Below, in pieces: positions 1-7,541 of a stretch of 64,000 nt of DNA. The notes beneath the pieces are model-generated. The model was not told the DNA's origin. It searched no databases and saw nothing but the letters and a program-made list of their open reading frames with translations. The DNA is from Pseudomonas citronellolis (GTDB lineage: Bacteria > Pseudomonadota > Gammaproteobacteria > Pseudomonadales > Pseudomonadaceae). Both the position numbers and the translations under genes were made by a program. The stretch covers positions 248,001-312,000 of the forward strand of contig NZ_FOLS01000001.1 of assembly GCF_900112375.1 (NCBI RefSeq), written 5' to 3'. Position 1 is the stretch's first letter. Each line of letters starts with the position of its first letter.

Positions 1-405
1 GGCCTGCTGTTGTTATTGGCGGCCTTCGCGCTGTTCATCGCCTGGCGCCTGTGGCAGCGCTACAGCCTGCTGCGACGCACCGCGCGGATTCCCAGGATCA
101 GCGTCGAGGAACTGCGCGAACGCCTGGACCAGGGCGACACCCCGCTGATCCTCGACGTGCGCGCCGAGGCCGGCGAGGACGGCATCCCCGGCGCCATCCC
201 GATGACCCTGGACACCCCGCTGGACGGGCTCGCCGACAGCCTCGGCCAGGCCGACGTGGTCATCTATTGCGCCTGCCCCAACGAACTCTCCGCGGCCATG
301 CTCGCCGAGCGCCTGCGCAAGCACGGCTACCCGCGCGCCTGGGCGCTATCCGGCGGGCTGGAAGCGTGGCAGGCGAGCCAGGGCAGGGCCGATGGGCTTT
401 CGTAG
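1..405 (+). CDS. Membrane-anchored rhodanese-domain protein (5' partial)
   Basis: The frame is open to the window edge, so the true start lies upstream. The visible part begins with a hydrophobic segment (about residues 2-16) followed by a basic stretch, then a single rhodanese fold. The active-site loop reads YCACPNE, with the candidate catalytic cysteine at about residue 90 of the visible part. Rhodaneses move sulfane sulfur or act as persulfide or redox sensors. A C-terminal rhodanese behind membrane helices fits the DedA-rhodanese fusions known in pseudomonads, but the DedA part is not in the window. The TAG stop lies inside a GTAGGATGG repeat, so the repeat may have set the 3' end of the gene. 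Confidence 0.75.
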   Translation, partial: GLLLLLAAFALFIAWRLWQRYSLLRRTARIPRISVEELRERLDQGDTPLILDVRAEAGEDGIPGAIPMTLDTPLDGLADSLGQADVVIYCACPNELSAAMLAERLRKHGYPRAWALSGGLEAWQASQGRADGLS

Positions 406-436
406 GATGGGTATCGCTTCGCTCGACCCATCCTAC
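402..436. repeat. Short inverted repeat of the GTAGGATGGG family
   Basis: A 35-bp palindromic element with GTAGGATGGG at one end and CCCATCCTAC at the other. Bases 403-405 are the stop codon of the rhodanese gene. The same termini bound the 72-bp elements at 7377-7448 and 59016-59087. Confidence 0.8.
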
Positions 437-464
437 GGTGTCTCCCCGCCCGCGCCATTCCCAT

Positions 465-840
465 GTAGGAGCGGACCTTGTCCGCGATAGCCGGAACCTC
501 CGGCGCGGTTCGCGGATGAGATCCGCTCCTACGCTGCCCCACCCACGCCATTCCCATGTAGGAGCGCGCCCTGCGCGCGATATCGCGGGCAGGGCCCGCT
601 CCTACAAGGTAGCCGGGAAGCACGGTATTCCTCCCCCCGTAGGAGCGGACCTTGTCCGCGATAGCCGGACGTATCGGCGCGGTTCGCGGATGAGATCCGC
701 TCCTACGCTGCCCCACCCGCGCCATTCCCATTGTAGGAGCGCGCCCTGCGCGCGAATCGCGGGCAGAGCCCGCTCCTACAGGTTACCGGGAGGCACGGTA
801 TTTCTCCCCCGTAGGAGCGGACCTTGTCCGCGATAGCCGG
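465..840. repeat. Composite REPIN tandem array, about 2.2 copies of a 172-174 bp unit
   Basis: Each unit joins hairpin A (465-532, 639-706, start of a third at 811) to hairpin B (558-605, 733-779) through a CTGCCCCACC spacer. Starts of hairpin A are 174 and 172 bp apart. The third A copy breaks off near 840, just before the 3' end of the anti-sigma gene. The same unit is amplified at 23785-24420. No gene is seen in 406-860. Confidence 0.9.
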
Positions 841-860
841 CCATCCCGGCGCGATTGCGC

Positions 861-1100
861 TCAGCGCCGCGAGTGGTCCCGGCGCAGTTCGGCCAGGCGG
901 GCGGCCAGCAGGTCCAGGCCGGCGTCGCGGTCTTCCGGCAGGCGGCGCACTGTCGCCTGGGTCAGGCGCATCTGGCGGATGAAGCGCCGGCAGTGGCGGC
1001 ACAGCAGCAGGTGGCGGCGCACCGCAAGTTTCTCGCGCAGGCCGAGCTGGCTGTCCAGCAGGTCGCTGGAGAGGGCCACCAGTTCCTTGCAGGTCAGCAT
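861..1100 (-). CDS. Putative zinc-finger anti-sigma factor
   Basis: A 79-residue protein with a zinc-binding anti-sigma motif H-x3-C-x2-C (H30, C34, C37) in its N-terminal half and no transmembrane helix, so it would be a soluble anti-sigma of the ZAS type. Its ATG overlaps the TGA stop of the ECF sigma gene (ATGCTGA), so the two are translationally coupled and the product is expected to bind and silence that sigma factor. It is the last gene of the KAS III / sigma / anti-sigma operon and probably corresponds to PA3284 in P. aeruginosa. Function rests on the motif and the position; no partner contact can be seen directly. Confidence 0.75.
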   Translation of the reverse strand: MLTCKELVALSSDLLDSQLGLREKLAVRRHLLLCRHCRRFIRQMRLTQATVRRLPEDRDAGLDLLAARLAELRRDHSRR

Positions 1101-1702
1101 TGGCCGGTCTCCTCGAAATGCTCCAGGGTGGCGAACAGCTTCAGCCGCCCGCGGTGCAGCAGCACCCGGACATTGGAGAGGGAAAGCGACAGAAGATTAC
1201 AGATCTCCTGCAATTCCAGGCCCTGGCGCTCGCGCAGCAGGACCACGCTGCGCTGCAGGTCCGACAGGCTCAGCAGGGTCTTTTCCAGGCATTCGCGCAG
1301 TTCGTCCTCGGCCAGCAGAGCCTCGGGCGAGTCCGAATGCCAGGCCAGGGGCGCGGCGCTCCAGTGGCCGTCGGCGGCGAAGCGGCTGTCGTCGATGCTG
1401 CCGTGGGGCGCCGGCAGGTCGTCCAGGGAGACTTCCCGGCGCACCTGGCGCAGCTTGCTCTTGGCGGTGTTGGCGGTAACGGTCAGCAGCCAGGTCTTGA
1501 GGCTGGAGCGCCCCTGGAAGCCGTCCAGGTGGCGCACCACGGCGAGCCAGGCGTCCTGCACCACCTCATCGGCGTGGGCACTGCCGGCGATGGCCAGGGC
1601 CACGGCGCGCATGGCGCCCTGGTAGGCCGCGACCATCTCGCGGAAGGCCGCGTCCTCGCCGGCGCGCAGGCGCGCCAGCAGTTCGCCGTCGGCTTCGCCC
1701 AC
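1094..1702 (-). CDS. ECF-subfamily RNA polymerase sigma factor
   Basis: A 202-residue protein with sigma region 2 (about residues 20-90, including DEVVQDAWLAVVRHLDGF and a TWLLTVTANTAKSKLR segment) and region 4 (about 135-190, with an LQEICNLLSLSLSNVRVLLHRGRLKL helix-turn-helix read in two parts). It directs core polymerase to a dedicated promoter set. The GTG start at 1702 lies 4 bp after the stop of the KAS III gene, and the 3' end overlaps the anti-sigma gene, so the three form one operon. Its placement beside a KAS III gene suggests a lipid or envelope signal, but that is inference. Likely counterpart of PA3285. Confidence 0.9.
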   Translation of the reverse strand: MGEADGELLARLRAGEDAAFREMVAAYQGAMRAVALAIAGSAHADEVVQDAWLAVVRHLDGFQGRSSLKTWLLTVTANTAKSKLRQVRREVSLDDLPAPHGSIDDSRFAADGHWSAAPLAWHSDSPEALLAEDELRECLEKTLLSLSDLQRSVVLLRERQGLELQEICNLLSLSLSNVRVLLHRGRLKLFATLEHFEETGQC

Positions 1703-1706
1703 CCGG

Positions 1707-2828
1707 TCAGCGCTTGCGCAGGATCACGCTGCCGATGGAATAGCCGGCGCCGAAGGAGCTGAGCACGCCGATGGAGCCGGCGGGCAGGTCCTCGTGGTAC
1801 TTGTGCAGGGCGATCACCGAGCCGGCCGAGCTGGTGTTGGCGTAGGTGTCGAGGATCACCGGCGCCTCGTGGGCCTCGGCGTCGCGGCCGAGCAGCTTGC
1901 GGGTGATCAGCAGGTTCATGTTGAGGTTGGCCTGGTGCAGCCAGAAGCGCTTGACGTCGCCGACCGGGATGTCGTTCTGCGCCAGGTGCTCGCCGATCAG
2001 CTCGGCGACCATCGGGCAGACGTCCTTGAACACCTTGCGGCCTTCCTGGACGAACAGCTTGTCGCGCTGGCCGATGCCCTCTTCCGCGGCGCGGTTGAGG
2101 AAGCCGAAGTTGTTGCGGATGTTGTTGGAGAACTGCGTCAGCAGCTTGGTGCTGACGATGTCGAACTGCTGCTTGCCGATGGCCTGGTCGGCGCGCTCGA
2201 CGATCACCGCGGTGGCCGCGTCGCCGAAGATGAAGTGGCTGTCGCGATCGCGGAAGTTCAGGTGGCCGGTGCAGATTTCCGGGTTGACCATCAGGATGGC
2301 GCGGGCCTGGCCCAACTGCACGGCGTTGGCCGCGGCCTGCAGGCCGAAGGTGGCCGAGGAGCAGGCGACGTTCATGTCGAAGCCGAAGCCCTGGATGCCG
2401 AGGGCGGCCTGGACCTCGATGGCCACCGCCGGGTAGGCGCGCTGCAGGTTGGAGCAGGCGACGATGACGCCGTCGATGTCCGCCGCGCTGCGGCCGGCGC
2501 GGTGCAGCGCCTCCTTGGCGGCGTGCACGGCCATCTCGCAGAGGATGCCCCAGTCGTCGTTGCTGCGCTCGGGGATGCGCGGGACCATGCGCTGCGGGTC
2601 GAGGATGCCTTGCTTGTCGACCACGAAGCGGCTCTTGATGCCGGAGGCCTTCTCGATGAACGCCGAGCTGGATTCGCTCAGCGCTTCCAGTTCGCCCTTG
2701 GCGATGGCTTCGGCGTGCTGGTCGTTGTACTGGCGGACGTAGGCATTGAAGGACTCCACCAGTTCATCGTTGGAAATGCTGAACGGCGGGGTATAGAGAC
2801 CGGTTCCGCTGATCACGACTTTATGCAC
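1707..2828 (-). CDS. FabH-like 3-oxoacyl-ACP synthase III
   Basis: A 373-residue thiolase-fold condensing enzyme. The KAS III triad is present: C156 in [11 protein letters not shown]298 in FWLHQANLN and N331 in [11 protein letters not shown]. Such enzymes condense an acyl-CoA with malonyl-ACP. The closest remembered homologue, PA3286 of P. aeruginosa, feeds octanoyl-CoA from beta-oxidation into fatty-acid synthesis. The GTG start at 2828 is preferred because AGAGGA lies just upstream and the N-terminus [15 protein letters not shown] fits the family; the longer open frame to 2996 adds a poor, basic extension. First gene of the operon with an ECF sigma and an anti-sigma. Confidence 0.9.
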   Translation of the reverse strand: MHKVVISGTGLYTPPFSISNDELVESFNAYVRQYNDQHAEAIAKGELEALSESSSAFIEKASGIKSRFVVDKQGILDPQRMVPRIPERSNDDWGILCEMAVHAAKEALHRAGRSAADIDGVIVACSNLQRAYPAVAIEVQAALGIQGFGFDMNVACSSATFGLQAAANAVQLGQARAILMVNPEICTGHLNFRDRDSHFIFGDAATAVIVERADQAIGKQQFDIVSTKLLTQFSNNIRNNFGFLNRAAEEGIGQRDKLFVQEGRKVFKDVCPMVAELIGEHLAQNDIPVGDVKRFWLHQANLNMNLLITRKLLGRDAEAHEAPVILDTYANTSSAGSVIALHKYHEDLPAGSIGVLSSFGAGYSIGSVILRKR

Positions 2829-3262
2829 GGTCAATCCTCTTCTCAATCTGGCTGCCGGCCCCGGCAGCATGGTTAGGCATCGATGTGCCCGCCCGCGGGC
2901 CGGCACTGCAAAAGGGGTTCGGCCCGCGAGGGCCTGAGGGCACGGCCTGATGACCAGGCAGTGTGCCATCGAAGGTGGCGCGCTGGCATCCTCCACCGCC
3001 CAACGGCGACGGCGCTGCGCGGCGCTCGAATAACCGCCAATTATGCGGCAAATCGCCGGGAAATGCCGCTACCGCGGCGCAGTTTTCCAGCATACAGACC
3101 TTGTACCGGCCGGTGATTGAAATTCCCGAAAGCCGCTATAGCCAGGCCATCCAGGCGAGTTGGCGGAAGCGCCCTGCGCTCTTGCGCAAATGCCCTTGGG
3201 GCGAATGCCCGCATGCCACCGGGCAGGTGCGCTGAACCCCGGCGGGAAAACCGCTGTCGAGG
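2829..3262. other. Divergent intergenic region without a recognised gene
   Basis: This gap separates the KAS III start from the acyltransferase start and must hold promoters for both strands. Open frames crossing it lack family features. A strong terminator-like hairpin follows at 3263-3289 although no plus-strand gene precedes it, so part of the gap could be a small RNA or an attenuated leader. Confidence 0.4.
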
Positions 3263-3289
3263 AAAGGGGCGCCCGCCGGCGCCCCTTTT
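3263..3289 (+). terminator. Orphan intrinsic-terminator-like hairpin upstream of the acyltransferase gene
   Basis: An 11-bp GC-rich stem (AAAGGGGCGCC pairing with GGCGCCCCTTT), a 4-nt loop and a trailing TTTTC, ending about 24 nt before the ATG at 3313. No plus-strand gene lies upstream, so it may end a small RNA or attenuate the acyltransferase leader. Confidence 0.6.
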
Positions 3290-3312
3290 CATTGGCAAGC
3301 ACAGAGGTAGCG

Positions 3313-4326
3313 ATGCTGGTTTCCCTTCAGGCGCTGCGGGCCCTGGCCGCCTGGCTGGTGGTGTTCCATCACTTCATGCAGGTGTTCTTCGATTTTCGCG
3401 CCGACAGCCTCGGCGGGCGCCTTCTGTCTACCCGCGGCCAGGTCGGGGTGGACATCTTCTTCGTCCTCAGCGGTTTCGTCATCCAGCTGTCCTGCGCCGG
3501 GCGCCAGCTGCCCGGCCTGACCTTCCTGGCCCAGCGGTTCGCGCGCATCGCCCCGGCCTACTGGCTGTACACCGCCATCACCGCGCTGATCCTCTACGCC
3601 TTCGGCAACCTGATGCCGGTCTACGGCGTGGCCCTGCCACAGTTGCTGCTGTCGCTGCTGTTCCTGCCCAGCCAGAACCCCGGCGGCTTCGGCTTCTACC
3701 CGATCCTGCCGGTGGGCTGGACGCTGAACTTCGAAATGCTCTTCTACCTGCTGTTCGCCCTCTCCTTCACCGTGGGCGAACGCTGGCGCCCCTGGCTGGT
3801 GGGCGCGCTGCTGGCGCTGGTCAGCGGCGTGCTGGCGAAGGCGCCGTGGCTGAGCAATTTCTACCGCAACCCCATCGTCTGCGAATTCCTCTTCGGCCTG
3901 CTGCTGGCCGAGCTGTACCGCCGCGGCCTGCTGCGCCTGCGGGCATCGCTGGCACTGCCGCTGGCGCTGGGCGCGCTGCTGGTGCTGCTGCACTTCCCCG
4001 CCGACCATCCCTGGCGCCCGCTGACCTGGGGCCTGCCCAGCGCGGCGCTGGTGGCCGCCTGCGTGGCGCTGGAGCCGTGGTTCGCCGGCTGCCGACCGCT
4101 CAAGGCGCTGGGCGACTGGAGCTATTCGGTGTACCTGGTCCACGTGATAGTGCTGTGGCTGGCCAGCTACTGGCTGCACCAGCGCCTGGGCCTGGGCCCG
4201 TACCAGACGCTGGCGCTGTGCCTGCCGGCGATCCTGCTGCTGTCCTGGCTGAGCTACGAATGGGTGGAGCTGCGCCTGGGCCGGCGCCTGAAGCGGGCCT
4301 GGGCGCCGCGCCCGGTGCCGGCCTAG
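3313..4326 (+). CDS. Acyltransferase 3 family membrane protein
   Basis: A 337-residue protein with about ten predicted hydrophobic helices spread over its length. It has the family's N-terminal histidine pair (VVFHHFMQV, near residue 19) and the VDIFFVLSGFV motif. Acyltransferase 3 proteins O-acetylate or O-acylate surface sugars such as O-antigen, peptidoglycan or exopolysaccharide; the substrate cannot be told here and no polysaccharide genes are nearby. The start at 3313 is preceded by a GAGGT ribosome site; longer upstream frames cross the terminator-like hairpin and are less likely. It converges with the diguanylate cyclase gene, and the two share the four bases CTAG as reciprocal TAG stops. 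Confidence 0.9.
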   Translation: MLVSLQALRALAAWLVVFHHFMQVFFDFRADSLGGRLLSTRGQVGVDIFFVLSGFVIQLSCAGRQLPGLTFLAQRFARIAPAYWLYTAITALILYAFGNLMPVYGVALPQLLLSLLFLPSQNPGGFGFYPILPVGWTLNFEMLFYLLFALSFTVGERWRPWLVGALLALVSGVLAKAPWLSNFYRNPIVCEFLFGLLLAELYRRGLLRLRASLALPLALGALLVLLHFPADHPWRPLTWGLPSAALVAACVALEPWFAGCRPLKALGDWSYSVYLVHVIVLWLASYWLHQRLGLGPYQTLALCLPAILLLSWLSYEWVELRLGRRLKRAWAPRPVPA

Positions 4327-5384
4327 CCGTCGCCGCAGACCAGGCGGTTGCGCCCCTGGGCCTTGCCGCGGTAGAGGCGGTGGTCGCAGCAACGGTACAG
4401 GGCCTCGGCGTCGTCGCCGTCCACCGGCCACTCGGCCAGGCCGAAGGTGGCCGACAGCGGGATGACATGGCCGCGGTACAGCAGCGGGTTGGCCGCCAGG
4501 TCCGTGCGCAGGCGCTCTACCAGCGGCGCGGCGTCGAAGCGGACGGTGTTGCGCAGCAGCAGGGCGAACTCCTCGCCGCCCAGGCGGCCGATCATGTCAC
4601 CGGCGCGCAGGTGCAGGCGCAGCCGGGCGCAGAGGTACTGCAGGGCCTTGTCGCCGGCGTCGTGGCCCCAGCGGTCGTTGACGTCCTTGAAGTGGTCCAC
4701 GTCCAGCAGCACCAGCACCCAGCGCTGGCCGTTGCCGCGGGACTCCTCCAGGCACCGCAGCACCGCGCGCTGGAAGGCCTCGCGGCTGGCCACGCCGGTC
4801 AGCGCGTCGCTCAGCGCCAAGCGCTGCAGCAGTTGCTGGGCCTGGGCGCGGCGGGTTTCGTAGATGTGCACGAAGGCCATGATCAGCAGGCCGCAGAGGA
4901 TGGCGTTGCCCAGGTCGATCATCCCCGGGGCGTCCAGGCGCAGCGGGTGCTGGCGCAGGTAGAGCAGCGCGGCCACGCCGACGAAGGGCACCGAGAGCAA
5001 GAAGCCGCGCCACGCGCCCAGCAGCAGGTAGGCCATCACCGGCATCAGGTAGAGCCAGACGAAGGCCGTGGCCGAGGCCTGCGGCATGATGATGATGTAG
5101 ACCAGGAAGCAGAAGGTGGGCAGCAGGTAGGCGTAGATCCACGGCGTCAGGTCGCGCACCCGCGCCAGGCGCCAGGTGGCCCAGAGCAGCAGCACGCAGA
5201 CCAGCGCCTCCAGGCCCGCCAGCAGGTAGTTGCCGTTGAGGCACTGGAGCACCGAGAAGATCCCCAGGGTCAGCCCGGTGCAGAAGAAGATCAGGCGCAT
5301 CAGCAGGCGCTGGTCGGCCAGGTCCAGTCCGCTGGTGCTGGCCGCCGGCTCCCCCGGCGCATTGGCTTTGGCCTTGTCGTGCAT
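4323..5384 (-). CDS. Membrane diguanylate cyclase (GGDEF)
   Basis: A 353-residue protein with five or six hydrophobic helices between about residues 30 and 175, an MASE-like sensory region without a named domain, then a GGDEF domain. The active site is GGEEF (269-273), with the metal-binding LLDVDHFK segment around D228-D230. An RxxD inhibitory site (RAGD, 260-263) lies five residues before GGEEF, so product feedback is expected. It makes cyclic di-GMP from two GTP at the inner membrane. No EAL or HD-GYP domain is present. Its signal is unknown. Confidence 0.93.
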   Translation of the reverse strand: MHDKAKANAPGEPAASTSGLDLADQRLLMRLIFFCTGLTLGIFSVLQCLNGNYLLAGLEALVCVLLLWATWRLARVRDLTPWIYAYLLPTFCFLVYIIIMPQASATAFVWLYLMPVMAYLLLGAWRGFLLSVPFVGVAALLYLRQHPLRLDAPGMIDLGNAILCGLLIMAFVHIYETRRAQAQQLLQRLALSDALTGVASREAFQRAVLRCLEESRGNGQRWVLVLLDVDHFKDVNDRWGHDAGDKALQYLCARLRLHLRAGDMIGRLGGEEFALLLRNTVRFDAAPLVERLRTDLAANPLLYRGHVIPLSATFGLAEWPVDGDDAEALYRCCDHRLYRGKAQGRNRLVCGDG

Positions 5385-5604
5385 GGCTACCTTTCCCTGG
5401 CCCCGCCCGGCATGGCGGAGCGCTGGACGAAACGACCGCCCATCCGCGTGGATGGAGTCTAGCCAGTCCGCCCGCCCGGCATGACAGCCGGTCGTCGCCC
5501 GCCGGACGGTGCAAGCATGGCGACCAACGCCGCCACGGCGAATTCACGGCAGCTTCATCGCCGCTGCGCTAGCCTTCGAGGAACCCCAACCACGGAGGGC
5601 GCCC

Positions 5605-6024
5605 ATGCGCGTACTGATCGCTTCGCTGTCCCTGCTGGCCCTGGCCGGCTGCTCGTCCTACCAGGCCAAGGAAACCGGCCCGGTGCCCGCCGACCGTTTG
5701 CTAGGCTTCCAGCAGGAGGCCCAGGGCGACGCCAAGGTCGAGGTCGAGCGCGACCTGGGCTTCCTCGGCGGCGGCTGCATGGTCGCCTTCAAGATCGACC
5801 GCCAGTTGGCCGCGCGCATCGCCGTGGGCGAGACCGCCAGCTTCCAGCTGCCGCCCGGCCAGCACATCGTCGGCATCGGCGCCGACGAACAGGGCGAGGG
5901 CCTGTGCAGCAAGGGCCTGCTGCGCCGCGAACTGCTGGTGGACCTCGCCGCCGGCGAGACCGCGCAGTTCCGCATCCTCAGCGACGCCAACAAAGGCTTC
6001 GACATCCTCCCGGCCCAGCGTTGA
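5605..6024 (+). CDS. Small predicted lipoprotein, function unknown
   Basis: A 139-residue protein with a lipoprotein signal (MRVLIASLSLLALAGC; lipobox LAGC, cysteine 16) and no aspartate at +2, so outer-membrane sorting is likely. The mature part is soluble and contains GGGCMVAFKIDRQLAARI and AAGETAQFRI segments like small envelope lipoproteins whose DUF2846-like folds bind no known ligand; that comparison is weak. A GGAGGGC ribosome site precedes the ATG. It stands alone between the GGDEF gene and the convergent HIT gene. Confidence 0.75.
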   Translation: MRVLIASLSLLALAGCSSYQAKETGPVPADRLLGFQQEAQGDAKVEVERDLGFLGGGCMVAFKIDRQLAARIAVGETASFQLPPGQHIVGIGADEQGEGLCSKGLLRRELLVDLAAGETAQFRILSDANKGFDILPAQR

Positions 6025-6060
6025 CGCCCGGGCGGGGCCACGGCCCCGCCCTTCCCCGCC

Positions 6061-6498
6061 TTACCCGTTGATACGCCGCACCAGGCGCGCCTGCAGCTGC
6101 TCCAGCTCGGCGGGGTCGGCCTTCTGCGCGGCGTGGATGCCCAGGCCCTGGCCGGCGTAGCGCGGCACTATGTGCACGTGGATATGGAACACCGTCTGCC
6201 CGGCCGGCGCGCCGTTGAACTGGGCCACCTGCACGCCGTCGGGGTTCAGCTCCTCGACTATCACGCGGGTCAGGCGCTGCACCACGCCCATCACCTTGCA
6301 CAGCGCATCGGGGTCGACTTCGAGGATGTTGCGCGCGGCGCTGCGCTTGGGCACCACCAGCGCATGGCCGCGGGACTGCGGGAAGAGGTCGAGGAAGGCG
6401 AGCACGTCGTCGTCTTCGTACAGTTTGTAGCAGGGTGCCTCGCCGCGAATGATCTGGGCGAAGATGTTCTGCGCATCGTAGGTGCCTTGCAGGCTCAT
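6061..6498 (-). CDS. HIT family nucleotide-binding protein
   Basis: A 145-residue histidine-triad protein. The motif HIHVHIVP lies at 105-112; the second motif histidine is the usual nucleophile of HIT hydrolases, which cleave adenosine 5'-phosphoramidate or dinucleoside polyphosphates. The N-terminal FAQIIRGEAPCYKLYEDD segment is typical of the Fhit/HinT-like branch. It is divergent from the GST gene. Probable counterpart of PA3295, which lies close to hrpA (PA3297) in P. aeruginosa as here. Confidence 0.92.
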   Translation of the reverse strand: MSLQGTYDAQNIFAQIIRGEAPCYKLYEDDDVLAFLDLFPQSRGHALVVPKRSAARNILEVDPDALCKVMGVVQRLTRVIVEELNPDGVQVAQFNGAPAGQTVFHIHVHIVPRYAGQGLGIHAAQKADPAELEQLQARLVRRING

Positions 6499-6619
6499 GG
6501 CGCTGTCCTTGAGCGGTGGATCGGAGACGGCACCATACCGGCTCGCGGCGCCGCTGGCACCTCCCCCCTGCGCGATCGGCGGCGTATGCTGGGCGTTCGA
6601 CTTTCAGACCGGAGTTCCC

Positions 6620-7324
6620 ATGCCTTCGCTCGCCGACTTCCCGATCACCCGCAAATGGCCCGCCACCCGCCCCGACGTCCTGCAGCTGTACTCGCTGCCC
6701 ACGCCCAACGGGGTGAAGGTCTCGATCATGCTGGAGGAAACCGGCCTGGCCTACGAGCCGCACCTGGTCAGCTTCGAGCGCAACGACCAGTTCAGCCCGG
6801 AATTCCTCTCGCTGAACCCGAACAACAAGATTCCCGCCATCCTCGACCCCAACGGCCCCGGCGGCCAGCCGCTGGCGCTGTTCGAGTCCGGCGCCATCCT
6901 CATCTACCTGGCCGAGAAGACCGGCCAGTTGCTGCCCCAGGACCCGGCGCGGCGCTATGAGGCGATCCAGTGGCTGATGTTCCAGATGGGCGGCATCGGG
7001 CCGATGTTCGGCCAGTTGGGCTTCTTCAATAAGTTCGCTGGCCGCGAGATCGAGGACAAGCGGCCGCTGAATCGCTATGTGGAAGAGTCCCGGCGGCTGC
7101 TCGCGGTGCTCGACCAGCGCCTGGAAGGGCGCGACTGGGTGATGGGGCAGGAGTACGGCATTGCCGACATCGCTATCTTCCCCTGGGTGCGCAACCTGGT
7201 GGGCTTCTACGAAGCGGGGGGCTTGGTGCAGTTCGAGCGCTTCAGCAATGTGAAGCGGGTGCTGGAGGCGTTCCTGGCGCGGCCGGCGGTGCAGCGGGGG
7301 TTGGGGATTCCGGAGCGGGGTTGA
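6620..7324 (+). CDS. Glutathione S-transferase family protein, Ure2p/YghU (nu) type
   Basis: A 234-residue protein with an N-terminal thioredoxin fold and a C-terminal helical domain. The TPNG motif (28-31), SIMLEETGLAYE and the NPNNKIPAI and ESGAILIYLAEKTGQLLP segments match nu-class enzymes, which bind two glutathiones and reduce disulfides or peroxides instead of conjugating. It is shorter than E. coli YghU (288 aa) and closer to YfcG. The start at 6620 follows a GGAG site; the longer frame to 6482 runs into the HIT promoter region and is not preferred. Confidence 0.9.
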   Translation: MPSLADFPITRKWPATRPDVLQLYSLPTPNGVKVSIMLEETGLAYEPHLVSFERNDQFSPEFLSLNPNNKIPAILDPNGPGGQPLALFESGAILIYLAEKTGQLLPQDPARRYEAIQWLMFQMGGIGPMFGQLGFFNKFAGREIEDKRPLNRYVEESRRLLAVLDQRLEGRDWVMGQEYGIADIAIFPWVRNLVGFYEAGGLVQFERFSNVKRVLEAFLARPAVQRGLGIPERG

Positions 7325-7333
7325 GCGGTACGC

Positions 7334-7521
7334 CTGTAGGGGCGACTGTCTTGCCGACCGCGCCGAGGCGCTTTTCGTAGGATGGGTTGAGCTTGCGAAA
7401 CCCATGCGGTTGCGGTGATGGGTATCGCTTCGCTCAACACCATCCTACGAAAAGCCATGCTCGCTTATCCGCGATGTTCTGTGCGCAGGCTCGGCCCATC
7501 GCGGACGGAGTCCGCTCCTAC
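7334..7521. repeat. Repeat cluster between GST and hrpA
   Basis: It holds a degenerate GTAGGGGC arm at 7337, a 72-bp inverted element bounded by GTAGGATGG and CCATCCTAC (7377-7448), and a REP arm ending TCCGCTCCTAC at 7521. The 72-bp element is present in the opposite orientation at 59016-59087. The cluster sits between two convergent genes. Confidence 0.8.
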
Positions 7522-7541
7522 GAAAAGCGATCAGCCCTGCG

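Noticed and set aside
3117-5462. A 781-codon plus-strand frame
   Set aside because: It crosses the acyltransferase in another frame and continues antisense to the cyclase; composition is arginine, alanine, proline and glutamine rich.
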